This document shows positions 34,001 to 39,000 of a DNA stretch of 64,000 bases, one piece after another. The notes under the pieces are model-generated. The model did not search any database, was not told the DNA's origin, and worked only from the letters and a program-made list of their open reading frames with translations. The stretch's first letter is position 1. Each line of letters opens with the position of its first letter. A program made the translations under genes and the position numbers. Origin of the DNA: Argyresthia goedartella (taxonomy: Eukaryota > Arthropoda > Insecta > Lepidoptera > Argyresthiidae); the NCBI GenBank assembly GCA_949825045.1, contig OX463814.1, forward strand, positions 30,088,383 to 30,152,382. Direction: 5' to 3'.

Positions 34001-35433
34001 CTTAGTCCCAACAGCAACATTGAGAAGTGCATGTTTCGAACAACTCATGCAAGTCGGCTTGAACCCCTTCAGAAGGTGGCTGACATTCTTGACAAGATTG
34101 TACTTCACATCCCATTTGACTATGTTCCCCAGACAACCAACAGTGATTGCATACTGCTCATTACTGTAGCCAACACCTACCACTTCCTGTGGAATAGATT
34201 TTAATTTTAATAATTGGGGTATGATAAAGAGTAAATTGTAACTCCAAAAGAAATATGGACACTAAAACATAAATCAAATCAATGAAGAACATAATTTGTG
34301 GAACCACTAAATGAAGCTCGCTCAAGTTGTTCGCATGTGATAAGGATGAGGCCTGACAGAACTTGCCCTAGATTCCTATAGGCACAGTAACCCAATATTC
34401 TCAGTAGAGCATTAAATTGTACACAAGGTTAGTGTGGGTTAATTAAACTCTTATCTTTAATGTAATGAATTGCCAAAAGCAACTTTAAACTCTAACCCCA
34501 GTGATCTCTCAGATTATAAACCAGTTCAATGTTATCAAGCCAAAGCCACATATTTCCGTAAACATTTTTTTTATAAGCTAATGTATGTCTAGTTTTGTGA
34601 CTTACAACATGGATCACCTCATGTGATTATTACATTATTCATGATCTTAGAAAAAAAAATAACATAAACAGTGTCTAGCAAAAAATATTTACCTCAGTGT
34701 CAGTTTTATGAACATGATGTTCAAGTGATATTTTAGCTTTCAATGTGCCATCATCATTGGTGAGACTCCACTGTTTCACAGACCCATCTGAGCTTCCAGC
34801 TAAGACCATGCGATTGGTGGGCCAGTCTGTGGCAAAGTCCACACTCACAATCCTGAACAGAGAATATATACAATGTTATGAGTTATAGTTGGACAAGCTG
34901 CGGAGTGTCCAACTGGTCTGTCATTGTCCAAAAGTGGAATAGTAGTGTTTGGCATAGCATATTCAATGAAGTGGTTGTAATTTGTAGCCATAGGCTAGTT
35001 TCTGGGTATGCATTTTCTGGGTGAGTATTCAGCACTAAATAGGAGAAAGACTAAGATAATGCACATGCCGAGGTTGTAATAAACTGGAATATAAATAGCA
35101 ATATGTAAGGCCATGCTTCTGCCACTCGAGCTAGGAATTGGCGTGATGCAGAACACTACAGAGTAGAATAGATAGAAAGCCGAGTGGTTGTCATTATTTA
35201 CTATGAACAAAGGGGACTGAAGCCAAAACTTACTTTTCAGGGTGCACCCTGTTGAACACATGGGCTTTGTAACCCGGTCCATCGTTAACCAATGCATCGT
35301 AGTCCGCAGGTAGAGGCTCCAAGACACAAAGGCTCTTACTAGGGCCTCCGTATATAATCCAGCCGTCCGAGCTCACGGATATGCCAGAATATTGGAACCA
35401 ATTTGGTGACGGAAACAAAATCGTCTCATCCAT
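6926..35433 (-). CDS. Gemin5: Gemin5 / rigor mortis homologue (19 coding exons)
   Basis: Gemin5 is the snRNA-recognition subunit of the SMN complex, acting mainly in the cytoplasm in Sm-core assembly; the Drosophila homologue is rigor mortis. The minus strand gives 19 exons (200, 160, 217, 685, 183, 190, 80, 187, 163, 160, 140, 122, 196, 414, 148, 80, 133, 87 and 250 nt), 3795 nt in all, or 1264 aa plus stop, with matching phase at every junction. Visible are the N-terminal SPNW motif (residues 9-12), as in human Gemin5; WD40 blades to about residue 894, for example RAHDEDILSLSWCP, VAVSVGDGAVRVWE, VLRVAWNPHKDGILLSTSQD and VWDVTAG; a lysine-rich linker (about 895-960); and helical repeats from about 1000 to the end. 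An acidic insert of about 190 aa lies at residues 219-410. The length fits insect homologues better than human (1508 aa). Exon borders come from consensus sites and phase, not transcripts. The family call is firm. Confidence 0.93.
7417..7503 (-). CDS. Gemin5: Gemin5 exon 18
   Basis: Residues 1153-1181; HMDSIAEETLRVWARQSYIS fits human VLKDLYLSWGTVLERDGHY. Acceptor TTCCCAG, donor GTGAGT. Confidence 0.88.
7925..8217 (+). mobile_element. RTE-type LINE 3' tail in Gemin5 intron 17
   Basis: Plus-strand translation contains LRWRLAGHMARRDRGRWTKA, GRPIARWSDDI and WLTQDRRGW, the characteristic C-terminal end of RTE-like LINE polyproteins, and closes with GAAGATGATGATTTT, typical of RTE 3' ends. Only the tail is present (heavy 5' truncation). 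Confidence 0.75.
8293..8425 (-). CDS. Gemin5: Gemin5 exon 17
   Basis: Residues 1109-1152; FRKVATLLSTHDVKAAVDAL and LHMYKEAYILCRV match human [20 protein letters not shown] and HFYREAIAIAKARL. Acceptor CCCCAG; donor GTCAAT is weak and placed by phase. Confidence 0.9.
8426..9430. other. Gap: part of Gemin5 intron 16
   Basis: No similarity recognised. It may include the 5' non-coding part of the Mutator-like element that begins near 9440, but no terminal repeat was identified. Confidence 0.4.
9966..11664 (+). mobile_element. maT-like mariner copy a (DD37D)
   Basis: Ends CACAGTCTGGTCATAAGTTC and, at the right, ACCTGACTATG; TA on both sides (9964-9965, 11665-11666). The transposase begins MEWTLKEDR at 10109 and ends GGHFE at 11145. 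It has a helix-turn-helix part, DEKIFT (Asp 1), QQDSAPAHRA (Asp 2) and SPDLSPLDY (Asp 3), with 37 residues between Asp 2 and Asp 3. Two 2-nt deletions, near 10697 and 10830, break the ORF compared with the other copies. A 380-bp LINE tail sits in its 3' part. Inactive. Confidence 0.9.
11198..11577 (-). mobile_element. LINE tail inserted in mariner copy a, 14-bp target duplication
   Basis: TTTTGCTATATAAA flanks it on both sides (11184-11197 and 11578-11591), and the other mariner copies lack it. The minus strand encodes a terminal ORF piece (LAETLADRWNRTPATIMGWL, then MCIRGTRHRW) with a stop, followed by an AT-rich 3' end. The clade is not certain; target-primed insertion of a 5'-truncated LINE explains the structure. 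Confidence 0.75.
12060..12245 (+). repeat. Possible tRNA-derived repeat (B-box-like)
   Basis: Contains GGGTTCGATTCCCGGG (12189-12204), a perfect Pol III B-box match, with a weak A-box-like stretch upstream. It does not fold convincingly as a tRNA with an anticodon arm, so a SINE head is more likely than a tRNA gene. Confidence 0.4.
12272..12632 (-). repeat. SINE-like copy 1, split by a LINE tail
   Basis: Shares TACATTGCTTCTGGCCCCAC (12288-12307) and CATCCAAGACCTGGGGATTT with copies at 17943-18115 and 51505-51672. On the minus strand the head has CGGGTTCGAATCCC (B box). An unrelated segment at about 12310-12480, starting with a (GTCAAA)n run and TACTTTATT as in LINE 3' ends, lies in the middle; part of it recurs near 57945-58030. 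Confidence 0.6.
12633..12935. other. Gap: AT-rich, nothing recognised
   Basis: Within Gemin5 intron 16; no ORF or paired repeats seen. Confidence 0.4.
12957..13006 (+). repeat. (CA)n microsatellite
   Basis: Almost uninterrupted CA dinucleotides with one CT interruption, ending in a GC-rich stretch. Confidence 0.95.
13007..13816. other. Gap: Gemin5 intron 16
   Basis: A short inverted pair near 13550-13585 (GACAACTCCATATATATTTG / TATGGAGTTGTC) is the only structure noticed. No coding signal. Confidence 0.4.
13817..14050 (-). mobile_element. Helitron-like 3' end, reverse orientation
   Basis: Begins ACTAGCAGAGGCCCGC, the reverse complement of the usual lepidopteran Helitron terminus (GCGGGC...GCTAGT), and runs to TTTATAATATTAGTTGG at the far side. 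Non-coding. The boundary at 14050 is approximate. Confidence 0.5.
14185..14264 (-). CDS. Gemin5: Gemin5 exon 16
   Basis: Residues 1082-1108; YWKDVTQLYLAQVARLIARE, an amphipathic helix equivalent to human VWLWAVEAFAKQL. Acceptor TTTACAG, donor GTGAGT. A 5.8-kb intron follows. Confidence 0.87.
14270..15779. other. Gap: Gemin5 intron 15, left half
   Basis: No gene-like ORF. CACCTGCAGCATAGTGCTGC and other GC-rich bits near 15470-15560 stand out but match nothing I know. Confidence 0.4.
15780..16320 (-). repeat. Dispersed repeat, mate of 5095-5545
   Basis: Reverse complement of the 5200-5545 repeat up to about 16150. Beyond that is a perfect 21-bp inverted repeat (16143-16163 with 16216-16236, CATTATGTAGCAGTCACATAA) and the GATTATGAAACGAGCC-like segment shared with 5146. 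Confidence 0.65.
16143..16236. repeat. 21-bp perfect inverted repeat
   Basis: Arms CATTATGTAGCAGTCACATAA at 16143-16163 and its exact reverse complement at 16216-16236, 52 bp apart. It looks like a tiny MITE or the terminal structure of the surrounding repeat. Confidence 0.8.
16325..16690 (-). pseudogene. LINE reverse transcriptase fragment
   Basis: Minus-strand pieces in shifting frames: SNYRPIALLPSAS, then FLDMMKAYDNVQFQILLDTL and YGMEIRGLHELS, recognisable RT motifs around the catalytic Asp. Several stops; a relic inside Gemin5 intron 15. Confidence 0.6.
16994..17141 (-). CDS. Gemin5: Gemin5 exon 15
   Basis: Residues 1033-1081; SWIMLSIFRGHMDAVFKYAN and ICSYLLSLAPCVSF match the human LMLWKGDLKGVLQTAAERG region of the TPR-like dimerisation module. 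Acceptor CTTACAG, donor GTGAGT. Confidence 0.9.
17440..17853 (-). CDS. Gemin5: Gemin5 exon 14 (basic linker and first helices)
   Basis: Residues 895-1032. A very lysine-rich start (KKKKNKKRKDRKE) matches the KPKKKKKP linker that follows the human WD40 region; then an acidic spacer and helices such as NGVHACRQLLRNYAEKNGKE and CEFIKMFGTINEVNELLELE. Acceptor TTTTCAG, donor GTGAGT. Confidence 0.9.
17943..18115 (-). repeat. SINE-like copy 2
   Basis: Minus strand: CTCGGGTTCGATCCCCGC (B box), then AGGTCTTGGATGTTTATA and AAGCAATGTATGTGCCTGTA at the tail. Same family as 12272-12632 and 51505-51672. In Gemin5 intron 13. Confidence 0.65.
18120..18590. other. Gap: Gemin5 intron 13
   Basis: Unique-looking intronic DNA; TTCAGTG / CACTGAATAT short repeats near 18180-18205 only. 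Confidence 0.4.
18594..18789 (-). CDS. Gemin5: Gemin5 exon 13
   Basis: Residues 830-894; VWDVTAG, FCGHRGAASLGASFV and VLSGGADCALRLWRP close the last visible blade. Acceptor CCGCAG, donor GTGAGG. An Ala/Gly/Val-rich loop sits between strands. Confidence 0.92.
18800..19480. other. Gap: Gemin5 intron 12
   Basis: Contains an 86-codon plus-strand ORF (18974-19234) with no recognised similarity and no splice or promoter context. I do not call it a gene. Confidence 0.4.
19487..19608 (-). CDS. Gemin5: Gemin5 exon 12
   Basis: Residues 789-829; MLSGHKQPVLRVAWNPHKDG plus STSQDGTVR is a textbook WD40 blade (human LSGHTAKITSVAWSPHHDG). Acceptor TTGCAG, donor GTGAGT. Confidence 0.93.
19620..20780. other. 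Gap: Gemin5 intron 11
   Basis: Low-complexity purine stretch at 19715-19770. Homopolymer C run at 20430-20446, followed by GGACGGACGGACGGAC and a copy of the CCCTTCGGGTACGGAACCC repeat end (20496-20515). Confidence 0.5.
20440..20515 (+). repeat. Partial copy of the GGTCAAGTGCGAGTCGG-family element
   Basis: GGACGGACGG tract, then GGGCTCCATTTGTACCCTTC GGGTACGGAACCC, the same terminal block as at 6390-6425. Confidence 0.55.
20786..20925 (-). CDS. Gemin5: Gemin5 exon 11
   Basis: Residues 742-788; IHHIERHPQQVSASGGDSPL then HVAVCSLERTGHIAILQL, matching the human TISWHHEHGSQPE region. Acceptor CGACAG; donor GTTGGT is weak, but phase requires it. Confidence 0.87.
20930..22125. other. Gap: Gemin5 intron 10
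   Basis: No repeat structure resolved. Moderately GC-rich around 21470-21660. Confidence 0.4.
22131..22290 (-). CDS. Gemin5: Gemin5 exon 10
   Basis: Residues 689-741; WCADALLVGSNDGALAALDC is a blade matching human GKIMALGNEDGSIEIF. Acceptor TTGCAG, donor GTGAGT. GC-rich relative to the flanking intron. Confidence 0.9.
22295..22765. other. Gap: Gemin5 intron 9, right of the minisatellite
   Basis: No coding signal. AGCAATTAAATT and AATTTAATTGCT form a short inverted pair near 22622-22650. Confidence 0.4.
22770..23352 (+). repeat. 69-bp minisatellite, about nine units
   Basis: TAAGTCGTC landmarks fall at 22784, 22852, 22921, 22990, 23059, 23128 (variant), 23195, 23264 and 23327, mostly 69 bp apart, with one 67, one 68 and a 63-bp last step. 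Because 69 is 3 x 23, frames stay open on both strands over long stretches; the ORFs repeat a 23-residue pattern and are products of the repeat, not genes. In Gemin5 intron 9. Confidence 0.93.
23531..23752. repeat. Inverted repeat, arms about 28 bp
   Basis: GATGTAGTGAATAATCCTTT CCTTTCG (from 23533) is mirrored by CGATAGGAAAGGATTATTCACTACATC (ending about 23748). The 170-bp spacer has no ORF. Likely a MITE relic. Confidence 0.6.
24134..24296 (-). CDS. Gemin5: Gemin5 exon 9
   Basis: Residues 635-688; begins VGLINT, and GLYACGGGELVLYN matches human LYSCGGEGIVLQHN. Acceptor CCCACAG, donor GTTAGT. Confidence 0.92.
24300..25228. other. Gap: Gemin5 intron 8, left part
   Basis: No gene or element resolved. 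Short CGTGACGTCACG-like palindromic segment near 25041. Confidence 0.4.
25231..26356 (-). mobile_element. maT-like mariner copy b, internally deleted (DD37D)
   Basis: Ends CATAGTCAGGTCATAAGTTC at both sides, flanked by TA. Minus-strand transposase frame is open apart from one TAA at 25707-25709, where the other copies have GAA; it contains DEKIFT, QQDSAPAHRA and [13 protein letters not shown]. About 170-190 bp carrying the ORF start is deleted, so the right terminal repeat runs straight into GCGCCAATTCAG. Inside Gemin5 intron 8. Confidence 0.9.
26357..27045. other. Gap: Gemin5 intron 8, right part
   Basis: GACATTCGAATTCGCATTCT (26993-27012) recurs inverted at about 31938-31957 (AGAATGCGAATTCGAATGTC), suggesting a dispersed repeat whose limits I cannot set. 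Confidence 0.45.
27050..27236 (-). CDS. Gemin5: Gemin5 exon 8
   Basis: Residues 572-634; VAVSVGDGAVRVWEAD and YWQNVQGKVLTVAWHPSKEN align with human LAIGVGDGMIRVWN and [20 protein letters not shown]. Acceptor CCCTCAG; donor GTTAGT, a weak but used GT form. Confidence 0.92.
27875..28012 (-). pseudogene. Possible THAP-domain fragment
   Basis: A minus-strand open stretch reads FSNDEPLRLQWVQAVEQAKP then ASKCGSILFGYKF. THAP zinc fingers have F(P).(D)(E)..R..W..A then about 18 residues to C..HF; spacing fits but the Cys/His pair is altered. Not part of Gemin5: using it would break phase and duplicate a blade strand. May be coincidence. Confidence 0.3.
28020..28760. other. Gap: Gemin5 intron 7, left part
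   Basis: AT-rich; a 74-codon plus-strand ORF (28074-28298) has no recognisable motif. Nothing else. Confidence 0.4.
28764..28843 (-). CDS. Gemin5: Gemin5 exon 7 (short, 80 nt)
   Basis: Residues 546-571; contains HATCGGFVYTVAPCPYDAR, matching the human segment with GGFAYSLAFSSVD. Acceptor ATGTTGCAG, donor GTAAGT. Phase 0 in and 2 out are exactly what exons 6 and 8 require. It lies alone between long repeat-rich introns. Confidence 0.88.
29726..29978. mobile_element. MITE, same family as 52930-53416
   Basis: Ends AGGGTGACTTTTAATTAGCC GACCATATTTTG and CAAAATATGGTCAGCTCATT GAATTAGAG are inverted relative to each other. ACTTGTAATCAGCTGATCGG and GGGAAAGTTGTTCATAA inside also occur, partly inverted, at 52930-53416. 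Confidence 0.65.
30005..30455 (+). mobile_element. Non-autonomous element, GGTCAAGTGCGAGTCGG family
   Basis: Left end ACTCGTACCCGAAGGGTTCC, right end GGAACCCTTCGTGCGCGATT then TCGCACTTGACCGG, with a (GTCC)n run at about 30071-30099. Similar size and layout to 5986-6440. Confidence 0.6.
31100..31550. other. Gap: Gemin5 intron 6, right part
   Basis: Nothing recognised. A short minus-strand open stretch near 31480-31530 has no supported similarity. Confidence 0.4.
31557..31746 (-). CDS. Gemin5: Gemin5 exon 6
   Basis: Residues 482-545; contains VWSVVHTLHRRGLYGIVST and PVWTVGQDRNVIQYSIK, a blade matching human MDRDVKCWDI. The acceptor (AAATACAAG) is purine-rich, so the 5' edge is the least certain splice site; it is the one I found that keeps phase 2. 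Donor GTAATT. Confidence 0.85.
31750..32335. other. Gap: Gemin5 intron 5
   Basis: Includes the inverted partner (31938-31957) of the repeat at 26993; otherwise unremarkable AT-rich DNA. Confidence 0.4.
32338..32520 (-). CDS. Gemin5: Gemin5 exon 5
   Basis: Residues 421-481; AVRIWSK finishes the blade begun in exon 4, and WLAMLWYKPDVLLVADGKSQ starts the next. Acceptor TTCTAG, donor GTGAGC; phase 2 in and out. Confidence 0.92.
32839..33523 (-). CDS. Gemin5: Gemin5 exon 4 (blade start plus long acidic insert)
   Basis: Residues 193-420. Opens with the blade motif RAHDEDILSLSWCP, matching human RGHDDEIHSIAWCP. About 190 charged, low-complexity, partly coiled-coil-like residues follow (rich in E, K, D and S), then HIHRHLLVTIGKYG returns to the blade. 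Human Gemin5 has a much shorter loop here. Acceptor TTGTAG, donor GTAAGT. Confidence 0.9.
33970..34186 (-). CDS. Gemin5: Gemin5 exon 3
   Basis: Residues 121-192 plus 1 nt; blades with AITVGCLGNIVKWDVKYN and LNVAVGTKQGVVFLLDLN. Acceptor CCACAG, donor GTAAGT. Confidence 0.92.
34693..34852 (-). CDS. Gemin5: Gemin5 exon 2
   Basis: Residues 67-120; a WD40 blade with DFATDWPTNRMVLAGSSDGS then VKQWSL. Acceptor TTCAG, donor GTAAAT; enters in phase 2 and leaves in phase 0. Confidence 0.92.
35234..35433 (-). CDS. Gemin5: Gemin5 exon 1
   Basis: Codes residues 1-66. ATG at 35433 is chosen because the next residues contain SPNWF, matching the start of human Gemin5 (SPNWY), whose Trp/Tyr pair is known to contact snRNA. 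The same frame is open upstream but that stretch shows no similarity. Donor GTAAGT at 35233; phase 2. Confidence 0.92.
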
Positions 35434-35912
35434 GATAATAGCACAAGTTTTGACTAGTTTTAGCAACAAAAATCTTGACCGGCATGAAAAACGGCCGAGG
35501 TCGCGCGCCAGCGAAAAAACATGGAAATGTGTTTTAGTCAATATCCATCGAAACCAACACTTTTTCACAATGGCTCAATTTTACTTCATTACTAATCCAA
35601 CAGCTGCAATATACGTTGGGTTAAAATAAACCTATCTATTGTCAAATTTAGGGAAGGCTAACTTCCGGCCCTATCGAATCGAAATCTTTTGCTTTTTTCA
35701 TATGGCAATAAAAATCATCATCTGTCAACTGTCACTTCTTTGTGTACAAAAATATTTGGTTGGATGGATGGAAATTGGAATGGATCTTGGATTTGGTTTG
35801 GATAACGCAGTGCAGATTTTCTTATTTTTTCAGAATAATCCAAATTCTGCACAGAATTCAATAGTATTTTTTAATAAGAACCTTTCTACATACAAGACAC
35901 GATCAACAAACC
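35434..35912. promoter_or_regulatory. Intergenic region between divergent Gemin5 and FAM50
   Basis: Only 479 bp separate the two start codons and the genes point away from each other, so both 5' UTRs and core promoters must fit here, unless untranslated upstream exons exist elsewhere. There is no clear TATA box near either start. A moderately GC-rich patch lies at 35480-35515. A bidirectional promoter is inferred from spacing alone. Confidence 0.6.
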
Positions 35913-36086
35913 ATGGCACACTATAAAGGAGCAGCCTCAGAGGCTGGCAGAGCCATGCACCTCATGAAGAAGAGAGAGAAGGCTCAACAAGAAATTGAGC
36001 TACGAAAGAAGAAAATTGAAGAAGACCTGAAGATCCACAATATTGAAAGCAAATTCGCAACCCACTATGATGCAGTCGAGCAACAG
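35913..36086 (+). CDS. FAM50: FAM50 exon 1
   Basis: Residues 1-58, ending HYDAVEQQ; donor GTAAAA, phase 0. The start ATG is in a good context (ACCATGG). Confidence 0.95.
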
Positions 36087-39000
36087 GTAAAAATAGGATT
36101 TGTTTTTCCTTCACTATCCTGCGGTCACCATAGGGCGATATCTGACCAAAGGTTGGAGTGTAGATGAGGGGTTGCCAAGGGGGCTGGTTCCGCCCAAATC
36201 TATTTCATGCAAACAGTGAGAATCCCATTGTTGGCATTCAGAGCAGGGTATCTTCAAAATCTAGCAGATGGCGTTGTAGAGGGCCTGTCCAGGGTAAGTA
36301 CTTGTATAAGACACATTAAATTTGGGGGAGGGGGGCATGGAGGGGGGGAGGGGTGGGGGAGGGGAGGTCCCCCCACCTACCCCCCCTTTTAGGAAACCAC
36401 TAGTTTTTATGTTATTGAGGTCCAAAGATTGATGAAAATGCCTACATTTTTTGGATTTCGGGGGAGTTGGAGGAGGAGAGGGTTTGCCAAGTGTAGGGGG
36501 TCGCCTCGCTCCGCTCCGCTTCGCTCCGGCTCCCGGGTCTGCTGTAACGTGTGAACCTAACAAACCTATCTTTAGTTTTTAAACAGGAAGTGACCTAAAG
36601 CAACCAATTTGGTTCTGATAAACTCCATAAAGTAGTTAGTAAGTAAACAAAGCCAAAGTCGTCCAGAGAATCATGGATAAAACGAGAGCGCAATAGAACA
36701 TTCACGAAACACGGAAGGAATCGGAATGAAATGAGCAAGTAGGGGGTCGCCTCGCTCCGCTCCGCTTCGCTCCGGCTCCCGGGTCTGCTGTAATGTGTGA
36801 ACCTAACAAACCTATCTTTAGTTTTTAAACACGAAGTGACCTAAAGCAACCAATTTGGTTCTGATAAAATTCAAAAAGTAGTTAGTAAGTAAACAAAGCC
36901 AAAGTCATCCAGAGAATCACGGATAAAACGAGAGCGCAACAGAACATTCACGAAACATGGAAGGAATCGGAATGAAATGAGCAAGTCATTAAGTCAGAAA
37001 ATACAAAATTGCTGACGCAAATTTCTACCACTACAACAAAATCTTGTAATTTGTACTAAAATCATGTACCAATATCCAACGTTGGAGCTTTTGTGTTTGA
37101 CATTTGTCGTTCCGAGATTGGCCAAGTTGTAAAAATCGCGTAAACATATTTTAGAATTAAAGTACTAAAATGATGTTTCCTAAATCAGAAAATGGTATCA
37201 GAGGATAGCTAAGGACCCCCCCTAACCACCTAAGTACTCCAATCTTCAAATTTCAATGTGTCTTATATAAGACCCAACCCCTGTCCATTTTTTGATTTGG
37301 CGCATGATAAATGTGGTAAATATTGGTTGAGGACATCTAAACTAAAAAAACATATTAGAAAATATTCAACCTTAAGTGTCACATTAATAATTGGATTCAA
37401 AGAACAGTGCTCTTAAATACTCATCTTGTTAATGTGACACTTGACTTTTTGTTTGTTTAGGTGTTCTCTACCCATAATTACAACATTCATCATGCGCCAA
37501 AGCAAAAAATTGACAGAAATACTTTAGAAAGGCCACGGTTTCAGATGCTTATGCTGATTTTTTCTATGCATAATTAGTGTATTCTAAGACGATTGCAAAA
37601 TACGCGAACCGTCGGAAATGATTAGTTTTCGAATTATTATTTTTTAAATCGATATTTCAAGCATTCGGGGCACGTGGTGATGTGGGAGTATTAGGGTGGG
37701 GAAACGACAGATTTGTCTGATTTTTTTGTCCATACCGTTGAGCAAAGTTTTAACTGTCGGAGTTAATTAGTTAACAACACTGCAAAATTGCCAATTTTCT
37801 GCAAATAAATCTATAAAGTTCAAGGTCAAGGCTTTATGTTTCAAGGTCAGTGACCTCGAGGACAATGAAAAAACTAATAATTTCCGACGTTTCGCGTATT
37901 TTGCAATCGTCTTAGAATACACTAATTGTGGATAGAAAAAATCAGCATAAGCATCTGAAACCGCGGTCTTTCTAAAGGCTAGCCAATTGACATGCCGTAT
38001 ACAGCACCATCTGTTGGATTTCGAAATAACCCTTCTCTGAAAGAATCCCATTGTGTAGACTTATCTAGAATAGTCAGGTTGTTCTCATAAACTTAAACTG
38101 TCCGACATCTTCCTATGATGACCGCATACAATCCCAAATACATTATGGATCCTAATGTCCAATTCTCCCATGTTAAAGGTTTATGATCCCATGTATATTC
38201 CAAAGAGACCTCCAGTTTGTAGGATTGATCCTAATCTTGGTAGTGGCCGAAGCAAAGTGGTGCATTTAACCATTGCTCTGCTGGCCGGAAAATAAAAAAA
38301 CAATACAAAAAATGAAAGAAAATTATGCTTTCTTCCCCCACAATACAATTTTCAGTACTCTTGAAGACGTCTGTCAATTACAGAACTAAATATTATTATG
38401 TAAACCAAACGGTTCAGAGGTCTATGACAATAAATTATGCCAGAACATGACACTGTTGTCCTCATATATAGATAGGTATATGGGTATTACTGAAATGGAA
38501 TTTAAGCAACTGCATAAATATGAATTGTAAATGAAGAATAGAGTCTTCAATATAATTATTTCTTTCACAGCTGAAAAGTTCTACTATTGGTTTGGTGACC
38601 CTGGATGAAATGAAAGCAAAGCAGGAACATATAGTACAAGAAAGAGAAAAGAAACTAGCACAGAAGAAAGCAGAGAAAGAGAAGGAGAGGCAAAAGGAAA
38701 TTGAGGCCAAGCAGGCTCAGAAGAATAAACAGAAACAACAGGTTTGTGAATTGTACCCATTTCAGTATATGTATTATTTTTGAGTGTTCCAAATCCAAAG
38801 AAAGAATCCTTAACACCTGCTACATACTTATACCTGTCTGAACTTATAAAGTATTTGCTACAATTCATTAGATTTTTATTGTTTCCAGATACAAGCCCTA
38901 TCATTTAATTTAGATGGTGATGAAGACGATGATGATATTGATGATGATGGTGATGCTCATGATGATGCTGATAGTGATGACGATGATGTTAAAAGTGATA

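Noticed and set aside
38584..38904. Minus-strand ORFs opposite FAM50 exon 2
   Set aside because: Antisense shadows of lysine/glutamate-rich coding DNA; no similarity of their own.
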